Positions 49,571 to 59,717 are shown, numbered from the stretch's first letter. The stretch is 64,000 nt of DNA from an uncultured Ruminococcus sp. (GCA_946494335.1 CAMMBV010000013.1:1-64000); one strand, 5' to 3'. Numbers and translations: made by a program. Notes: generated by a model not told the origin, from the letters alone.

Positions 49571-52138
49571 TTATGCTTTTCTTCCGCAGCACTGTTTATA
49601 CTTTTTACCGCTTCCGCAGGGGCAGGGATCATTGGGATAAATCTTCTCTGCCGTACGCTGCTGCGGTTTTTTAGGTCCGCTGTCGTCCTTATTGGTTCCC
49701 GTTACCTGAGCTACCTGCTCTCTCTCTACCTTCTGCTCTATCCTTACGTGGTACAGAAGACGCAGGGTATCCTGCTGAATAGAGGAAATCATATCGTTAA
49801 ACATGTCATAGGCAGCCATTTTGTATTCCACCTTGGGATCTTTCTGTCCGTAAGCCTGCAGACCGATGCCCTGCCGCAGCTGATCCATATCGTCGATGTG
49901 ATCCATCCATTTCCGGTCGATCACTTTCAGAAGAATCACTCGCTCCAGCTCACGCAGCTGCTCCGCCTCGGGAAATTCCGCTTCCTTCAGCTCATACAGT
50001 TTTACAGCCTCTTCCTTCAGCTTCTGCTTGCATTCATTTTTCTTCAGATCCTTTACCCGCTCCGGGGTCAGAGTTTCAACGGGAATAATGGGCAGCAGCA
50101 CGGAATTGATTTCACTCAGATCCCATTCGGAAGAATCATTATCCTCGTTGATGCACATATCTACGGCGCTGTCCACCGTATCTGTGATCATCTTGTAGAT
50201 GGCGTCCCGCATGTTTTCTCCATCCAGCACGCGGCGGCGCTCTTTATAAATAATCTCTCTCTGCTCGTTGTTTACCTGGTCATACTCCAGCAGATTTTTA
50301 CGGATTCCGTAGTTATTGCTCTCAATTTTCTTCTGGGCTTTCTCAATGGCGTCTGAGAGCATCTTGTGTTCAATCTGTTCGTTTTCAGCAACACCCAGAT
50401 GGGTAAACACGCCCATCAGCCTTTCCGAACCGAACAGGCGCATCAGATCGTCTTCCAGAGAGATGTAGAACCGGGATTCTCCGGGATCCCCCTGACGTCC
50501 GGAACGGCCGCGCAACTGATTATCGATTCGCCTTGACTCATGACGCTCCGTACCGATGATCTTTAAGCCTCCCGCCTCCCGGGACACATCATCCAGCTTG
50601 ATATCCGTTCCACGTCCGGCCATATTGGTGGCGATTGTTACTGTGCCTGCCACACCGGCCTGGGCTACAATTTCAGCCTCCAGCTCATGGAACTTGGCAT
50701 TGAGCACCTGGTGCTGAATACCCTCTCTTTTCAGCATGCCGCTTAAAAGTTCCGATGTTTCGATGGTAATGGTACCCACCAGAACAGGCTGCTGTTTCTC
50801 ATGGGCTTCTTTGATAGCTTCCACCACCGCACGGAATTTTTCTTTTTTCGTCATATACACCGCGTCGTCCATATCCACACGGATCACCGGCTTGTTGGTG
50901 GGAATCTCAATAACGTCCATACCGTAAATATCCCGGAACTCCTGCTCTTCCGTCAGCGCCGTACCGGTCATACCGGCTTTCTTATCATATTTGTTAAAGA
51001 AATTCTGGAACGTGATGGTGGCCAGCGTCTTGCTCTCACGGCGCACCTTCACATGCTCTTTCGCCTCGATGGCCTGATGAAGTCCGTCAGAATAACGGCG
51101 TCCCGGCATGATACGTCCGGTAAATTCATCTACGATAAGCACCTGATCGTCTTTTATTACGTAGTCCTGATCCTTAAACATCAGGTTATGAGCCCGCAGA
51201 GCCAGGATAATATTGTGCTGAATCTCCAGATTTTCCGGATCGGCCAGGTTTTCGATGCTGAAGAATTTCTCCACTTTCTTGACTCCGGCCTCCGTCAGAT
51301 TGACAATCTTATCCTTCTCATTGACCACAAAGTCGCCTGTCTCCGTGATCTCCTCGCCCATGATGGCCGCCATCTTGGTCATCTCGCCGCTGGCTTCTCC
51401 ACGCTCCAGCTGACGCGCCAGGATATCACACACCTCATAAAGCTTGGTGGATTTTCCGCTCTGTCCGGAAATAATAAGCGGTGTTCTGGCCTCATCGATC
51501 AATACGGAGTCCACCTCGTCGATGATGGCATAATGAAGATCCCTTTGTACCAGCTGCTCTTTATAAATTACCATGTTGTCACGAAGATAGTCGAATCCCA
51601 GTTCGTTGTTGGTCACATAGGTAATGTCGCAGTTGTAAGCCTCCCGCCGCTCGTCGCTTTTCATGGAATTCAGCACAACGCCCACTGTCAGCCCCAGGAA
51701 TTCGTGAACCTTTCCCATCCACTCGGCATCACGATGCGCCAGATAATCATTGACGGTGACGATATGAACCCCTTTTCCTTCCAGGGCATTCAGATACGCC
51801 GGCAAAGTAGACACCAGCGTCTTTCCTTCACCTGTTTTCATTTCCGCAATACGGCCCTGATGCAGTATAATACCGCCGATCAGCTGTACCCGGTAATGTT
51901 CCATATTCAGTACTCGCCTGGCGGCTTCCCTCACCGCTGCATAAGCTTCCACCAGGATATCATCCAGAGAAGCACCGCCGGCCAGACGCTCTTTAAACTC
52001 TTTTGTCTTGTCTCTCAGTTCACTGTCACTGAGCGCCTGCATGGTCGGTCGAAGTTCCTCAATCTGATCCACCAGGGGCAGGATTCGTTTTACCTCACGG
52101 GAACTATGGGTTCCAAAGATTTTTTCCACTAATTTCAT
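49571..52138 (-). CDS. secA: Preprotein translocase ATPase SecA
   Basis: The 855-residue motor of Sec secretion. Walker A is [15 protein letters not shown], the DEAD-type Walker B region [16 protein letters not shown], the second RecA domain contains [14 protein letters not shown] and [16 protein letters not shown], and the C-terminal zinc motif [14 protein letters not shown] is intact. Length is usual. It is upstream of prfB and downstream of a thioesterase gene, on the minus strand. Confidence 0.98.
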   Translation of the reverse strand: MKLVEKIFGTHSSREVKRILPLVDQIEELRPTMQALSDSELRDKTKEFKERLAGGASLDDILVEAYAAVREAARRVLNMEHYRVQLIGGIILHQGRIAEMKTGEGKTLVSTLPAYLNALEGKGVHIVTVNDYLAHRDAEWMGKVHEFLGLTVGVVLNSMKSDERREAYNCDITYVTNNELGFDYLRDNMVIYKEQLVQRDLHYAIIDEVDSVLIDEARTPLIISGQSGKSTKLYEVCDILARQLERGEASGEMTKMAAIMGEEITETGDFVVNEKDKIVNLTEAGVKKVEKFFSIENLADPENLEIQHNIILALRAHNLMFKDQDYVIKDDQVLIVDEFTGRIMPGRRYSDGLHQAIEAKEHVKVRRESKTLATITFQNFFNKYDKKAGMTGTALTEEQEFRDIYGMDVIEIPTNKPVIRVDMDDAVYMTKKEKFRAVVEAIKEAHEKQQPVLVGTITIETSELLSGMLKREGIQHQVLNAKFHELEAEIVAQAGVAGTVTIATNMAGRGTDIKLDDVSREAGGLKIIGTERHESRRIDNQLRGRSGRQGDPGESRFYISLEDDLMRLFGSERLMGVFTHLGVAENEQIEHKMLSDAIEKAQKKIESNNYGIRKNLLEYDQVNNEQREIIYKERRRVLDGENMRDAIYKMITDTVDSAVDMCINEDNDSSEWDLSEINSVLLPIIPVETLTPERVKDLKKNECKQKLKEEAVKLYELKEAEFPEAEQLRELERVILLKVIDRKWMDHIDDMDQLRQGIGLQAYGQKDPKVEYKMAAYDMFNDMISSIQQDTLRLLYHVRIEQKVEREQVAQVTGTNKDDSGPKKPQQRTAEKIYPNDPCPCGSGKKYKQCCGRKA

Positions 52139-52200
52139 TTTTCGTTTATTCGCTCCTGCAATATTTAATTCCTATCGTTTTTATAAAATCACGTTCTATT

Positions 52201-52710
52201 TTAACACTTTTTATCCACATGGTCAATTGCCATATATCCGACCATGGCCGTGGCGATCATCCTGCCGTCCGATTCCGCAAAAGCCTCTTCTGTCACATTG
52301 ATCATCCGTTTCCCAAGATGTGTGACCCTGGCTTTAATCACCAGATTTTCTCCCGGCATCAGCGGTGTGGTATAGCTCACGTTCAGATACACCGTAGGCG
52401 TCTTTTTGCACAGAGAGGATATCTGCACCAGGAGACCTCCCTGATTGTCAAACATAGTGGCCGTCACCCCGCCGTGAAGTGTCCCCAGCGGATTCAGTTC
52501 CCAGTCCTTCAGCTCATAGCGCATCACCAGTTCTTTTTTCGCATAGCTGCAGGAAATAAGCTGCGGTTCCAGCATATAAACAATACTGCCCTGACGGCTC
52601 ACCCTCCATTTCAGATTTTTTTGGGCCATTTCCCGAAAGGCATTTTCTTTGTCCTGTTCATCATCTCCTTCCAGCCGGCTTCTGAATTCTTCATAATCAA
52701 TCACATTCAT
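52201..52710 (-). CDS. PaaI-family hotdog thioesterase
   Basis: A 169-residue protein with a hotdog domain: NPLGTLHGGVTATMFDNQGG contains the catalytic Asp-like and HGG positions of PaaI thioesterases, and TVYLNVSYTTPLMPGENLVI the central strands. It probably hydrolyses an acyl-CoA. About 50 N-terminal residues (EEFRSRLEGDDEQDKENAFR) are additional and charged. It lies between nrdD and secA; nrdD's terminator precedes it. Confidence 0.85.
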   Translation of the reverse strand: MNVIDYEEFRSRLEGDDEQDKENAFREMAQKNLKWRVSRQGSIVYMLEPQLISCSYAKKELVMRYELKDWELNPLGTLHGGVTATMFDNQGGLLVQISSLCKKTPTVYLNVSYTTPLMPGENLVIKARVTHLGKRMINVTEEAFAESDGRMIATAMVGYMAIDHVDKKC

Positions 52711-52720
52711 TTCCTCCGTA

Positions 52721-52764
52721 AAAACGGGGTCTTTTGTAAAATAGATGCGTTTTACAAAGACCCC
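52721..52764 (-). terminator. Intrinsic terminator after nrdD
   Basis: GGGGTCTTTTGTAAAA and TTTTACAAAGACCCC form a stem of about 14 bp with an 8-nt loop, followed on the minus strand by GTTTTTACGG, seven bases after the nrdD stop. Confidence 0.85.
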
Positions 52765-52770
52765 TTTGTC

Positions 52771-54906
52771 TTACATGGATTTTCTTTCTGCAATCTCCGC
52801 CATCTTGGCGTCATTGAGACGGGTGTCTCCGTGTACCCTGCTGTATGAAAGATATCCGTTCATTCTGTCTATCTTTGTCAGATTTCTGGATCCGCAGACG
52901 GGACATACATCCATCTCCAGTTCCTGGTGGCCGCAGTCATCACAGTAGGCCAGCGACAGATTTACCCCTTCATAGTAGCCCAGATCCATGGCCCTGTAAA
53001 TCAGGGACTTAATCGCTTCCACATTATAGTCGATGGGATATCTGACATACTGTATTTTCCCACCGTTGCACAGTTCCCAGAAACGCCCTTCCAGATCCTG
53101 CTTCTCAATGGGGGTAATATCCTCCGTCACATGGCAGTGGAAGCTGTTGCTGACGTAGGGACGATCTGACACTCCCCTGACAATGCCGTATTTTTTCCGG
53201 AACTGCTCCACCTGAAGCCCGCACAGGCTCTCCGCCGGCGTGCCGTAGATGGCATATAAAATTCCGTCCTGTTCCTTAAACTTCGTCACTTTATCATTGA
53301 TGTACTGAAGCACTTCCAGCGCAAATTCTCCGTCCTCTGCAATGGACTTTCCGTTGTAAAGCTCCTGCAGCTCGTTTAACGCTGTGATTCCAAAGGAGGC
53401 GGTCATGGGTTTTAATATCGGTCTTATTTTATCGGAAGGCTTCAGATGGCCGCCGTAAAATCCGCCCTCGCAGTACCCCAGCGGATTGGTGGAGGCTCTC
53501 ATCTCACCCAGATAATCAAAGGTTCTTATATGAAGCTGACGGATCATCTCCAGATAAAAGTCCAGCACCTCATAAAAGTCCCTGTTCTCCATCCGGGATT
53601 TGGCAAGAATCATGGGAAGATGGAGACTGACGGCTCCGATATTGAACCTTCCCACAAATACCGGCTTATCATCCGGGTCCGCCGGATTCATCCCTCCCCT
53701 TTCATACCAGGGGCTTAAAAACGCCCGGCAGCCCATGGGGCTGATCACTCTTTTGTACTGCTTATACATACTGGAAATATATCCCTTGCCCGTCATGGAC
53801 AGCCAGTCCGGATACATGGTTTTGGCGGAGCACTGTACTCCGGCCTCAAACACATCCTCGCAGCTTTTTCCCGGTCCATGAAGGTCTTTGTCGAAAAGGA
53901 ACACGATCTTTGGAAAAAGCACCGGTTTTTTATGTCCCTTTTTCCCCTGACCTTCTTTGTGAACCTCCAGCAAAGAAAGGGAAATCATCTTTTCAAAGCG
54001 GCCGCAGCCCAGTCCCATGGTAACGGTAACGAAGGGATAATCACCCCTGGAAGATCCCACCGTGTTCAGCTTGTATTCGATTCCCTGCCAGCCCTGATCA
54101 CAGTCCCGGCGCACCTTGTCCATGGCGTAGCGGCGGGCCGTCTCCTCCCGGCCGCTCCAGCTGTCATCGGCATACTTTAAGAATTCATTGTAATATTTGT
54201 CATAGCTTTTCTGCGCATAGGGGCCCAGGATTTTATCCACTTCAGGCACCGTAAAGCCGCCGTACTGCTGAGCCGCCGTACTTAAGATAATATCTCCCAT
54301 TACGTCAAAGGCAGTATCCAGTGTCTTGGGCTCATTGTACCATACATTTCCCATTTCGAATCCGTCCCTGAGCACCGCCGCCACATCGAAAAGACAGCAG
54401 TTCATGGTATCCAGACGGGCGGACTGGTCATGAATATAAATATATCCGTCCTTGCATGCCTGAAGCTCATTGCGGTTCATAAAAAACTTCCGGTACAGCT
54501 CTTTATTCAGCTCGTTAAAAATCAGACTGCGCTTGGTCGCCACCAAGGCGCTGTCGGTGTTGGCGTTGCTCTTATCTCCGATATACCGGATAGACTGGCT
54601 TTTCGTATAGACATCATCCATCATGTGTATGAAGTCGACTTTATAGTTCCTGTAGTCTCTGTAGCTTTTGGCCACCGCCGGGTTTACTTCTTCCAGCGCT
54701 CCTTCCACGATATTATGCATATCCTGGATGGGAATTTCCGTTTTATTCAGGCTGGCCGCCCGATCTGTGGCATACCTGCAGATAAAATCAATCTCCTCCT
54801 CTGAAAACTCGTAGAGGATGCGGCCTGCCGATTTATTCACAGCTCTGACGATTTTATCCGCATTAAACTCTTCTCTGGTTCCATCTTTCTTAATGATATA
54901 AATCAT
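52771..54906 (-). CDS. nrdD: Anaerobic ribonucleoside-triphosphate reductase (class III)
   Basis: A 711-residue glycyl radical enzyme making dNTPs under anaerobiosis. The N-terminal ATP-cone starts YIIKKDGTREEFNADKIVRA; the barrel includes VTMGLGCGRFEKMISLSLLE; the zinc site is CDDCGHQELEMDVCPVCGSR and the radical Gly is in RMNGYLSYSRVHGD near the C-terminus. The activase NrdG is normally encoded next to it but is not in this window. Two NrdR-like boxes precede the gene. Confidence 0.96.
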   Translation of the reverse strand: MIYIIKKDGTREEFNADKIVRAVNKSAGRILYEFSEEEIDFICRYATDRAASLNKTEIPIQDMHNIVEGALEEVNPAVAKSYRDYRNYKVDFIHMMDDVYTKSQSIRYIGDKSNANTDSALVATKRSLIFNELNKELYRKFFMNRNELQACKDGYIYIHDQSARLDTMNCCLFDVAAVLRDGFEMGNVWYNEPKTLDTAFDVMGDIILSTAAQQYGGFTVPEVDKILGPYAQKSYDKYYNEFLKYADDSWSGREETARRYAMDKVRRDCDQGWQGIEYKLNTVGSSRGDYPFVTVTMGLGCGRFEKMISLSLLEVHKEGQGKKGHKKPVLFPKIVFLFDKDLHGPGKSCEDVFEAGVQCSAKTMYPDWLSMTGKGYISSMYKQYKRVISPMGCRAFLSPWYERGGMNPADPDDKPVFVGRFNIGAVSLHLPMILAKSRMENRDFYEVLDFYLEMIRQLHIRTFDYLGEMRASTNPLGYCEGGFYGGHLKPSDKIRPILKPMTASFGITALNELQELYNGKSIAEDGEFALEVLQYINDKVTKFKEQDGILYAIYGTPAESLCGLQVEQFRKKYGIVRGVSDRPYVSNSFHCHVTEDITPIEKQDLEGRFWELCNGGKIQYVRYPIDYNVEAIKSLIYRAMDLGYYEGVNLSLAYCDDCGHQELEMDVCPVCGSRNLTKIDRMNGYLSYSRVHGDTRLNDAKMAEIAERKSM

Positions 54907-54925
54907 CTTCTGCCTCCAAACATCA

Positions 54926-54973
54926 ATACCATATCTTGTATTTCTTTCACATCTTGTTCACTATATTTTGTAT
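54926..54973 (-). promoter_or_regulatory. Tandem NrdR-box-like sites upstream of nrdD
   Basis: The minus strand carries ATACAAAATATAGTGA (54973-54958) and ATACAAGATATGGTAT (54941-54926), which resemble the NrdR box ACACwATATwGTGT-type consensus, 32 bp apart, three helical turns, just downstream of a TATACT -10 (54984-54979). This is the usual layout for repression of ribonucleotide reductase genes by NrdR. Confidence 0.65.
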
Positions 54974-55019
54974 GAATCAGTATAGCATGCCTTTTTCAAA
55001 AAGAAAAGGGCAAATTCTG

Positions 55020-56363
55020 TCAGCGGGTAATATTTTTCAGCCACCGGCCGGAACGATACCGTATGACAGAAAAGGGCAGCTTTATGATTTCATCAAAGGA
55101 AATCACCACGTACACCGCCGGCACCGGCCATTTCAGCACAAAAGCCGCTATGCAGCCCAGAAAAACGGCGCAGCCCCACAGCCCTGCAAAATCCAGTATC
55201 AGCCCGATCCTGGTATCTCCGCCGGCACGGAATATGCCTACAATAAAAATTGTACCCATACTCTGGAACACACAGAAATAGGAAAGGATAAGCATCATGT
55301 ATCCCAGATACCGGGACGCCTCCGGCGTCATAACCATAAAAGTCAAAACTGCCGGACGCACAACAAGCAGGATAAAGACTGCTCCAATCACCCCCACTAT
55401 TGCGGCCAGCCTGATAAATCGCCCGGCCTGAACCTTTGCCCTCTGAGGGTGCCCCTCGCCCAATGTCTTCCCCAGCACAATAGCCGCCGCATTGCCAAGC
55501 CCCAGCGACACCACCATAGCCAGCTGTCGGCTGGTTTGGGTGACCGAGTGCGCCGCAACAGCCGCACTGCCCAGATGTCCCATCATTGCGCTGAGCATAG
55601 CCATCCCGCTTCCCCACACCAGTTCATTAATAATGACAGGCATGGCGTAATGAACAAAATCTCTGGTCAGCTGTCTGTCACGTACCATAAGAAGCTTCAG
55701 CCGGATATTCAGGATATCATTGCAGCGTTTGTTGTAAAACAGGATAATAATAAATTCTGTCACCCTTGCCAGCAATGTACCCAGCGCCGCGCCGGCTGTC
55801 CCCATGGCCGGAAAGCCAAAAAGGCCAAAAATAAAAATCGCGTTAAAAATCACATTGACACACAGCGAAACAGCATATGTGACCATGCCGACCAGAACGC
55901 GTTCCACGCTCCGAATCAGGTTCAGATACGTCATATTGACAGCCATCAAAAGATAAGAAAAGGCCACAATTTTCAGATAGGGAATCCCCGCCGCAATAAT
56001 CGCTTCCTCACGTGTAAAGATCAGCATCAGCTGTCTCGGGATCAAAAGCGCCGCCGCCATAAAAACCACACCGGCAGCGACAGCGATTCTCATAGAGATT
56101 CCGAAAATTTTTTCTATTGTTTCCGTGTCCTTTTTTCCCCAGTACTGAGCCGTCAAAACCGCTGCGCCGGACGACATTCCAAGCATCAGAATATTTAAAA
56201 TAAAACTCACCTGATTGGCAAGAGAGCCGGCCGAAAGGGCCGTCTCTCCTACCATTCCCAACATAATAACGTCCGCCGCCGTCACTCCCACATTGATCAG
56301 ATTCTGCAGCGCCATGGGCAGCACAAGCGCAAACACCATTTTATAAAACTGTTTCTTTTCCAT
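55020..56363 (-). CDS. MATE-family efflux transporter
   Basis: A 447-residue membrane protein with 12 helices and two MATE halves: ALPMALQNLINVGVTAADVI opens the first, ELVWGSGMAMLSAMMGHLGS the second. Conserved AGSLANQVSFI and LGNAAAIVLGKTLGEG blocks are present. It probably exports cationic drugs or metabolites in exchange for Na+ or H+. It is 33 bp downstream of the zinc-ribbon protein gene on the same strand. Confidence 0.9.
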   Translation of the reverse strand: MEKKQFYKMVFALVLPMALQNLINVGVTAADVIMLGMVGETALSAGSLANQVSFILNILMLGMSSGAAVLTAQYWGKKDTETIEKIFGISMRIAVAAGVVFMAAALLIPRQLMLIFTREEAIIAAGIPYLKIVAFSYLLMAVNMTYLNLIRSVERVLVGMVTYAVSLCVNVIFNAIFIFGLFGFPAMGTAGAALGTLLARVTEFIIILFYNKRCNDILNIRLKLLMVRDRQLTRDFVHYAMPVIINELVWGSGMAMLSAMMGHLGSAAVAAHSVTQTSRQLAMVVSLGLGNAAAIVLGKTLGEGHPQRAKVQAGRFIRLAAIVGVIGAVFILLVVRPAVLTFMVMTPEASRYLGYMMLILSYFCVFQSMGTIFIVGIFRAGGDTRIGLILDFAGLWGCAVFLGCIAAFVLKWPVPAVYVVISFDEIIKLPFSVIRYRSGRWLKNITR

Positions 56364-56396
56364 TATAAGTATTCTCTTTTCCGCCGTATATTTTTC

Positions 56397-57488
56397 TTAA
56401 GCCTGATTTCCCGGTTCAAAAACCGTTTCCGTCGGACTGAGCCTGACCCTGAAGTCCTCAGAACCGTATTCCGCCGCCGTGATCATCTGTCCCTCTTTCA
56501 GATACAGATTCTTAAACTCCGCACCATATCCGGTTCCAGAACCGGCATCCGAAAGCATCACGGGTGAATAATATTCATACATGTCACTCTCCGTAATCTC
56601 CAGCGTTCCCACGCCCGACAGCAGCTGTGCATCGTAAAATCCTGCCGGAATATCCTTTCCCGCCTCCCAGGAATCTCCAAATTTTATTTCATAAGTTTCC
56701 GTAAGAGGATTGTCCTGCCCTTTCTGCATGGTATCCATCTGGGCATTCTCCGTTTCCAAAAGAACTTTCACTTCTCCTGCCACTTCCAGGACGCCCCCTT
56801 CAAACAGCTGGTATCCTTCCACAGCCTGGACACCATACTCCGCATCCGCCGCCAGAAAAACACTTTCATATATGTCATTCTGCTCATCATCCAGTATAAC
56901 GCTTCCGTATAGATAAGGATCATCATCAGCCAGGGAAATATCATAGGTCCCTGCCGGGAGCTGCTGGCCTCCCACATAACGCCCCTGGGTCAGCTCCACA
57001 GCATAAGCTTCTCCTTCAGCAGGCATTACCGCCTCCGGCTGCTCCTCCATACTGTAATCATAATCGTAGCTGAAGTCATAATCATCCCAATCATATTCAT
57101 AATCGTCCAGAAAATCCAGATCATAACTTTCGGCAGCTTCTTTTTCTTCCCACTGCTTCGTCAGATTTAAAAATGCTCCCATCACGATAAAAACCAGCGC
57201 CATAACACTCACCGCGATACCGGTTTTTCCGGCTTTTCCGGTTTTCGCCTGTTTTGGGTATGTAACTTTTTTCTTCCCTGACAGGTACTGCTTATTCTGA
57301 CTCTGTTTTTGTCTCTGAACCGCCTGACGGCTGGTCTGGTTCACCTTTCTTACCGCCGCAGCGTCATCCGACTGCCTGGTCACGTTCAGCTCATATTTTT
57401 TCCGTCTCCGGGAATAGTCCATTCCGCAGTCCTGGCAGCGGTTGTTTACGATACGTCCGTCACACAGTTCACATCTGAAATTTGCCAC
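56397..57488 (-). CDS. Zinc-ribbon, single-pass membrane protein with two repeated extracytoplasmic domains (unknown)
   Basis: A 363-residue protein not assigned to a characterised family. The N-terminus is a four-Cys zinc ribbon (CELC and CQDC), followed by a basic Lys/Gln-rich linker, one transmembrane helix (TGIAVSVMALVFIVMGAFLN), an extremely acidic Asp/Tyr stretch (DLDFLDDYEYDWDDYDFSYD), then two similar beta-rich domains beginning YVGGQQLPAGTYDIS and SWEAGKDIPAGFYDA. The repeats face outside if the ribbon is cytoplasmic. The Asp/Tyr tract is like the tail of the DUF4190 protein at 32951. It may sense or display something at the surface; no function is claimed. Confidence 0.7.
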   Translation of the reverse strand: MANFRCELCDGRIVNNRCQDCGMDYSRRRKKYELNVTRQSDDAAAVRKVNQTSRQAVQRQKQSQNKQYLSGKKKVTYPKQAKTGKAGKTGIAVSVMALVFIVMGAFLNLTKQWEEKEAAESYDLDFLDDYEYDWDDYDFSYDYDYSMEEQPEAVMPAEGEAYAVELTQGRYVGGQQLPAGTYDISLADDDPYLYGSVILDDEQNDIYESVFLAADAEYGVQAVEGYQLFEGGVLEVAGEVKVLLETENAQMDTMQKGQDNPLTETYEIKFGDSWEAGKDIPAGFYDAQLLSGVGTLEITESDMYEYYSPVMLSDAGSGTGYGAEFKNLYLKEGQMITAAEYGSEDFRVRLSPTETVFEPGNQA

Positions 57489-57593
57489 AGACTTCCCCTC
57501 CCTCCTGTATTCCTCTCATTTATATTTTCATTGTACTTGCTTTCACCCGCTCTTTCAAGACTCTCCTTACGAAAGTTTTTTTGACGTCAGCAC

Positions 57594-57622
57594 TTGTAAA
57601 GCAGGCACAATCTATGTATAAT
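57594..57622 (+). promoter_or_regulatory. Promoter of asnA
   Basis: TTGTAA (57594-57599), 17-bp spacer, TATAAT (57617-57622), 36 bp before the start codon. The leader is too short for a T-box. Confidence 0.65.
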
Positions 57623-57658
57623 GAATCCATTAAACAGAAACAGGGAGGAGTATGTATT

Positions 57659-58669
57659 ATGGAACATTTAATAATTCCCGAACATTACCACTCAGCGCTG
57701 AATCTTCATGATACACAGGTGGCAATTAAAACCGTCAAGGATTTTTTTCAGAAAGCTTTATCGGATCAGCTGAATCTTCTGCGCGTCACAGCGCCTCTTT
57801 TTGTTCAGCCCCAATCCGGTCTCAACGATAATCTCAACGGCGTGGAGCGCCCCGTGACTTTCGGCATCAAGGAACAGAACGATGACGAAGCTGAAATCGT
57901 CCATTCTCTTGCCAAATGGAAACGGTATGCTCTGCAGAAATACGGTTTTGTACATGGAGAAGGACTGTATACCGATATGAACGCCATCCGGCGTGATGAA
58001 GTCACCGACAATATTCATTCTATTTTTGTCGATCAGTGGGACTGGGAACTCATCATTGACCGCAGCGAACGGAACATGGATAAGCTGCAGGAAATTGTAA
58101 GAAAAGTTTACAAAGCCCTGAAAAAGACGGAAAAATACATGGCGATTCAGTATGATTATATAGAAGAAATTCTTCCAAAAGACATTTATTTTATTACATC
58201 TCAGGAACTGGAAGATATGTATCCGGACTGTACGCCCAAGGAACGGGAATACAAAATCGTCAAAGAAAAGGGCGCAGCATTTATCATGCAGATCGGAGAT
58301 TACCTGGCTTCCGGCGAAAAACACGACGGCCGCGCTCCGGATTATGACGACTGGACTTTAAACGGAGATATCATCGTCTATTATCCCGTACTTGATATTG
58401 CACTGGAACTTTCTTCCATGGGAATCCGCGTGGATGAAGAAGCTCTCATGCGTCAGCTTGACCTGGCCGGCTGCCCGGAACGGGCGCAGCTGCCCTTCCA
58501 GAAAGCGCTGCTGCAAAAGGAACTTCCCTACACGGCGGGCGGCGGAATCGGCCAGTCCCGTATCTGTATGTTCTTCCTGCGCAAAGCCCACATCGGAGAG
58601 GTGCAGTGCTCTTTGTGGCCTTCACAGATTATGGAAGAAGCCAGAAAGAACGGAATTCCCCTTCTCTAG
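57659..58669 (+). CDS. asnA: Aspartate-ammonia ligase (asparagine synthetase A)
   Basis: A 336-residue class II aminoacyl-tRNA-synthetase-like enzyme making asparagine from aspartate, ammonia and ATP. It begins MEHLIIPEHYHSALNLHDTQ and contains APLFVQPQSGLNDNLNGVER, DQWDWELIID and the C-terminal GGGIGQSRICMFFLRK motif. The start at 57659 has GGGAGGAG eight bases upstream; the ORF track begins 59 codons too early. It is a single-gene unit with its own promoter and terminator. Confidence 0.96.
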   Translation: MEHLIIPEHYHSALNLHDTQVAIKTVKDFFQKALSDQLNLLRVTAPLFVQPQSGLNDNLNGVERPVTFGIKEQNDDEAEIVHSLAKWKRYALQKYGFVHGEGLYTDMNAIRRDEVTDNIHSIFVDQWDWELIIDRSERNMDKLQEIVRKVYKALKKTEKYMAIQYDYIEEILPKDIYFITSQELEDMYPDCTPKEREYKIVKEKGAAFIMQIGDYLASGEKHDGRAPDYDDWTLNGDIIVYYPVLDIALELSSMGIRVDEEALMRQLDLAGCPERAQLPFQKALLQKELPYTAGGGIGQSRICMFFLRKAHIGEVQCSLWPSQIMEEARKNGIPLL

Positions 58670-58673
58670 TCAT

Positions 58674-58710
58674 AAAAGAACACCGTCTCATAAAGAGACC
58701 GTGTTCTTTT
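58674..58710. terminator. Bidirectional terminator after asnA
   Basis: GAACAC.GTCTC and GAGAC.GTGTTC form a stem with a 5-nt loop (single C-C mismatch), flanked by AAAA and TTTTCTTTTTT, so it can stop both asnA and the convergent ferredoxin-type gene, whose stop codon lies inside it. Confidence 0.85.
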
Positions 58711-59578
58711 CTTTTTTCTCACCTGCCTTACATGCCATACTGATAGCTGAGACAGGGCAAACATTTTTACAGCGGCCGCACCGGATACATTCCGAACTGT
58801 TAGGCGTTTCATAAACCGCAATATCAAAATCACAGGATGTTTGGCATTGACCGCATTTCGTACATTTCTCACCGTCAACCTGATACCGGAAAACCGATAT
58901 CCTGTTAAACAGACCATAGACCGCCCCCAACGGACACAGATACCGGCAGAAGGGCCGGTACGTCCACAAGGTCAGCAGCAGTATCAAAAGGAGCAGCACC
59001 ATCTTCCAGGTAAACAGCCACCCAAGAGCAGCCCGCAGCGAAGTGTTGACCGCCAGCAAAGGAAGCGCTCCCATCACCATCCCGGACGGACAGATATACT
59101 TGCAAAACCATGGCTGTCCCTGCCCCGCCACATCCAGAACAGTCAGCGGCAGAACAATCACAAAAAGAACCAGCACCACATATTTCAGATATTTCAGCCA
59201 GAAATCTCCCGGCAGCCTTTTTCTCTTCTTAATAAAAGGAATTTTATACAGAAGATCCTGCAGCAGTCCGAAAGGACATAACCATCCGCACACAAACCTT
59301 CCAAAAACCGCCCCCACAAATATCAGAAAGCCGGTCACATAAAAAGTAACTTTAAAATTTCTGGCGCCCAGAACAGCCTGGAAAGCCCCCACAGGGCAGG
59401 AACCAAGGGCCCCCGGACATGAATAGCAGTTCAGGCCCGGCAGACATATCATCTTGCCCTTTCCCCGGTAAATCCTTCCTTCAAGAAAGCCTCTGACATA
59501 TCCGTTACTCACTGCCGCAAACAAAATCTGCACCCAAAGTCTGATATGTTTTTTTATCCAACGTATTTTATCAACCAA
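58688..59578 (-). CDS. 4Fe-4S polyferredoxin-type membrane protein (NapH/YccM-like)
   Basis: A 296-residue membrane protein with five helices and two CxxxCP-type membrane cysteine sites (FVCGWLCPFG and YRPFCRYLCPLG), then two ferredoxin motifs, CTKCGQCQTSC and CIRCGRCKNVCP, near the C-terminus. It also has a Cys-rich N-terminal segment (CLPGLNCYSCPGALGSCP). It probably passes electrons across the membrane. It starts at a TTG at 59578, overlapping the stop of the 48-aa CXXC protein, and ends the TlpA operon, suggesting electron delivery to the extracytoplasmic thioredoxin-like protein. Confidence 0.85.
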   Translation of the reverse strand: MVDKIRWIKKHIRLWVQILFAAVSNGYVRGFLEGRIYRGKGKMICLPGLNCYSCPGALGSCPVGAFQAVLGARNFKVTFYVTGFLIFVGAVFGRFVCGWLCPFGLLQDLLYKIPFIKKRKRLPGDFWLKYLKYVVLVLFVIVLPLTVLDVAGQGQPWFCKYICPSGMVMGALPLLAVNTSLRAALGWLFTWKMVLLLLILLLTLWTYRPFCRYLCPLGAVYGLFNRISVFRYQVDGEKCTKCGQCQTSCDFDIAVYETPNSSECIRCGRCKNVCPVSAISMACKAGEKKEKNTVSL

Positions 59579-59717
59579 GTCCGATACACTCCATACATAT
59601 ATTTATGGCTTTGCGCAGGATTATCTCCGTCTCTCCTCTGCCGGTACCCAGCACCATCAAAACCACGCCTGCCGCTGCCAAAAGCAGCGCCGCTCGGTTT
59701 TCTTTTAAAAATCTCAA
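59571..59717 (-). CDS. 48-aa CXXC-motif membrane protein (CD1871A-like)
   Basis: Not in the ORF track. A TTG at 59717 overlaps the tlpA-like stop as TTGA and follows GGAGG by seven bases; the frame ends TGA at 59571, overlapping the next gene. The 48 residues comprise a basic N-terminus (RFLKENRAAL), one hydrophobic helix (LLLAAAAGVVLMVLG), and the C-terminal motif NICMECIGLG with its CxxC pair. This matches the small CXXC proteins often found between TlpA-like and ferredoxin-type membrane proteins in Clostridia. It likely joins the two as a redox relay; no experiment is known to me. Confidence 0.8.
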   Translation of the reverse strand: MRFLKENRAALLLAAAGVVLMVLGTGRGETEIILRKAINICMECIGLG

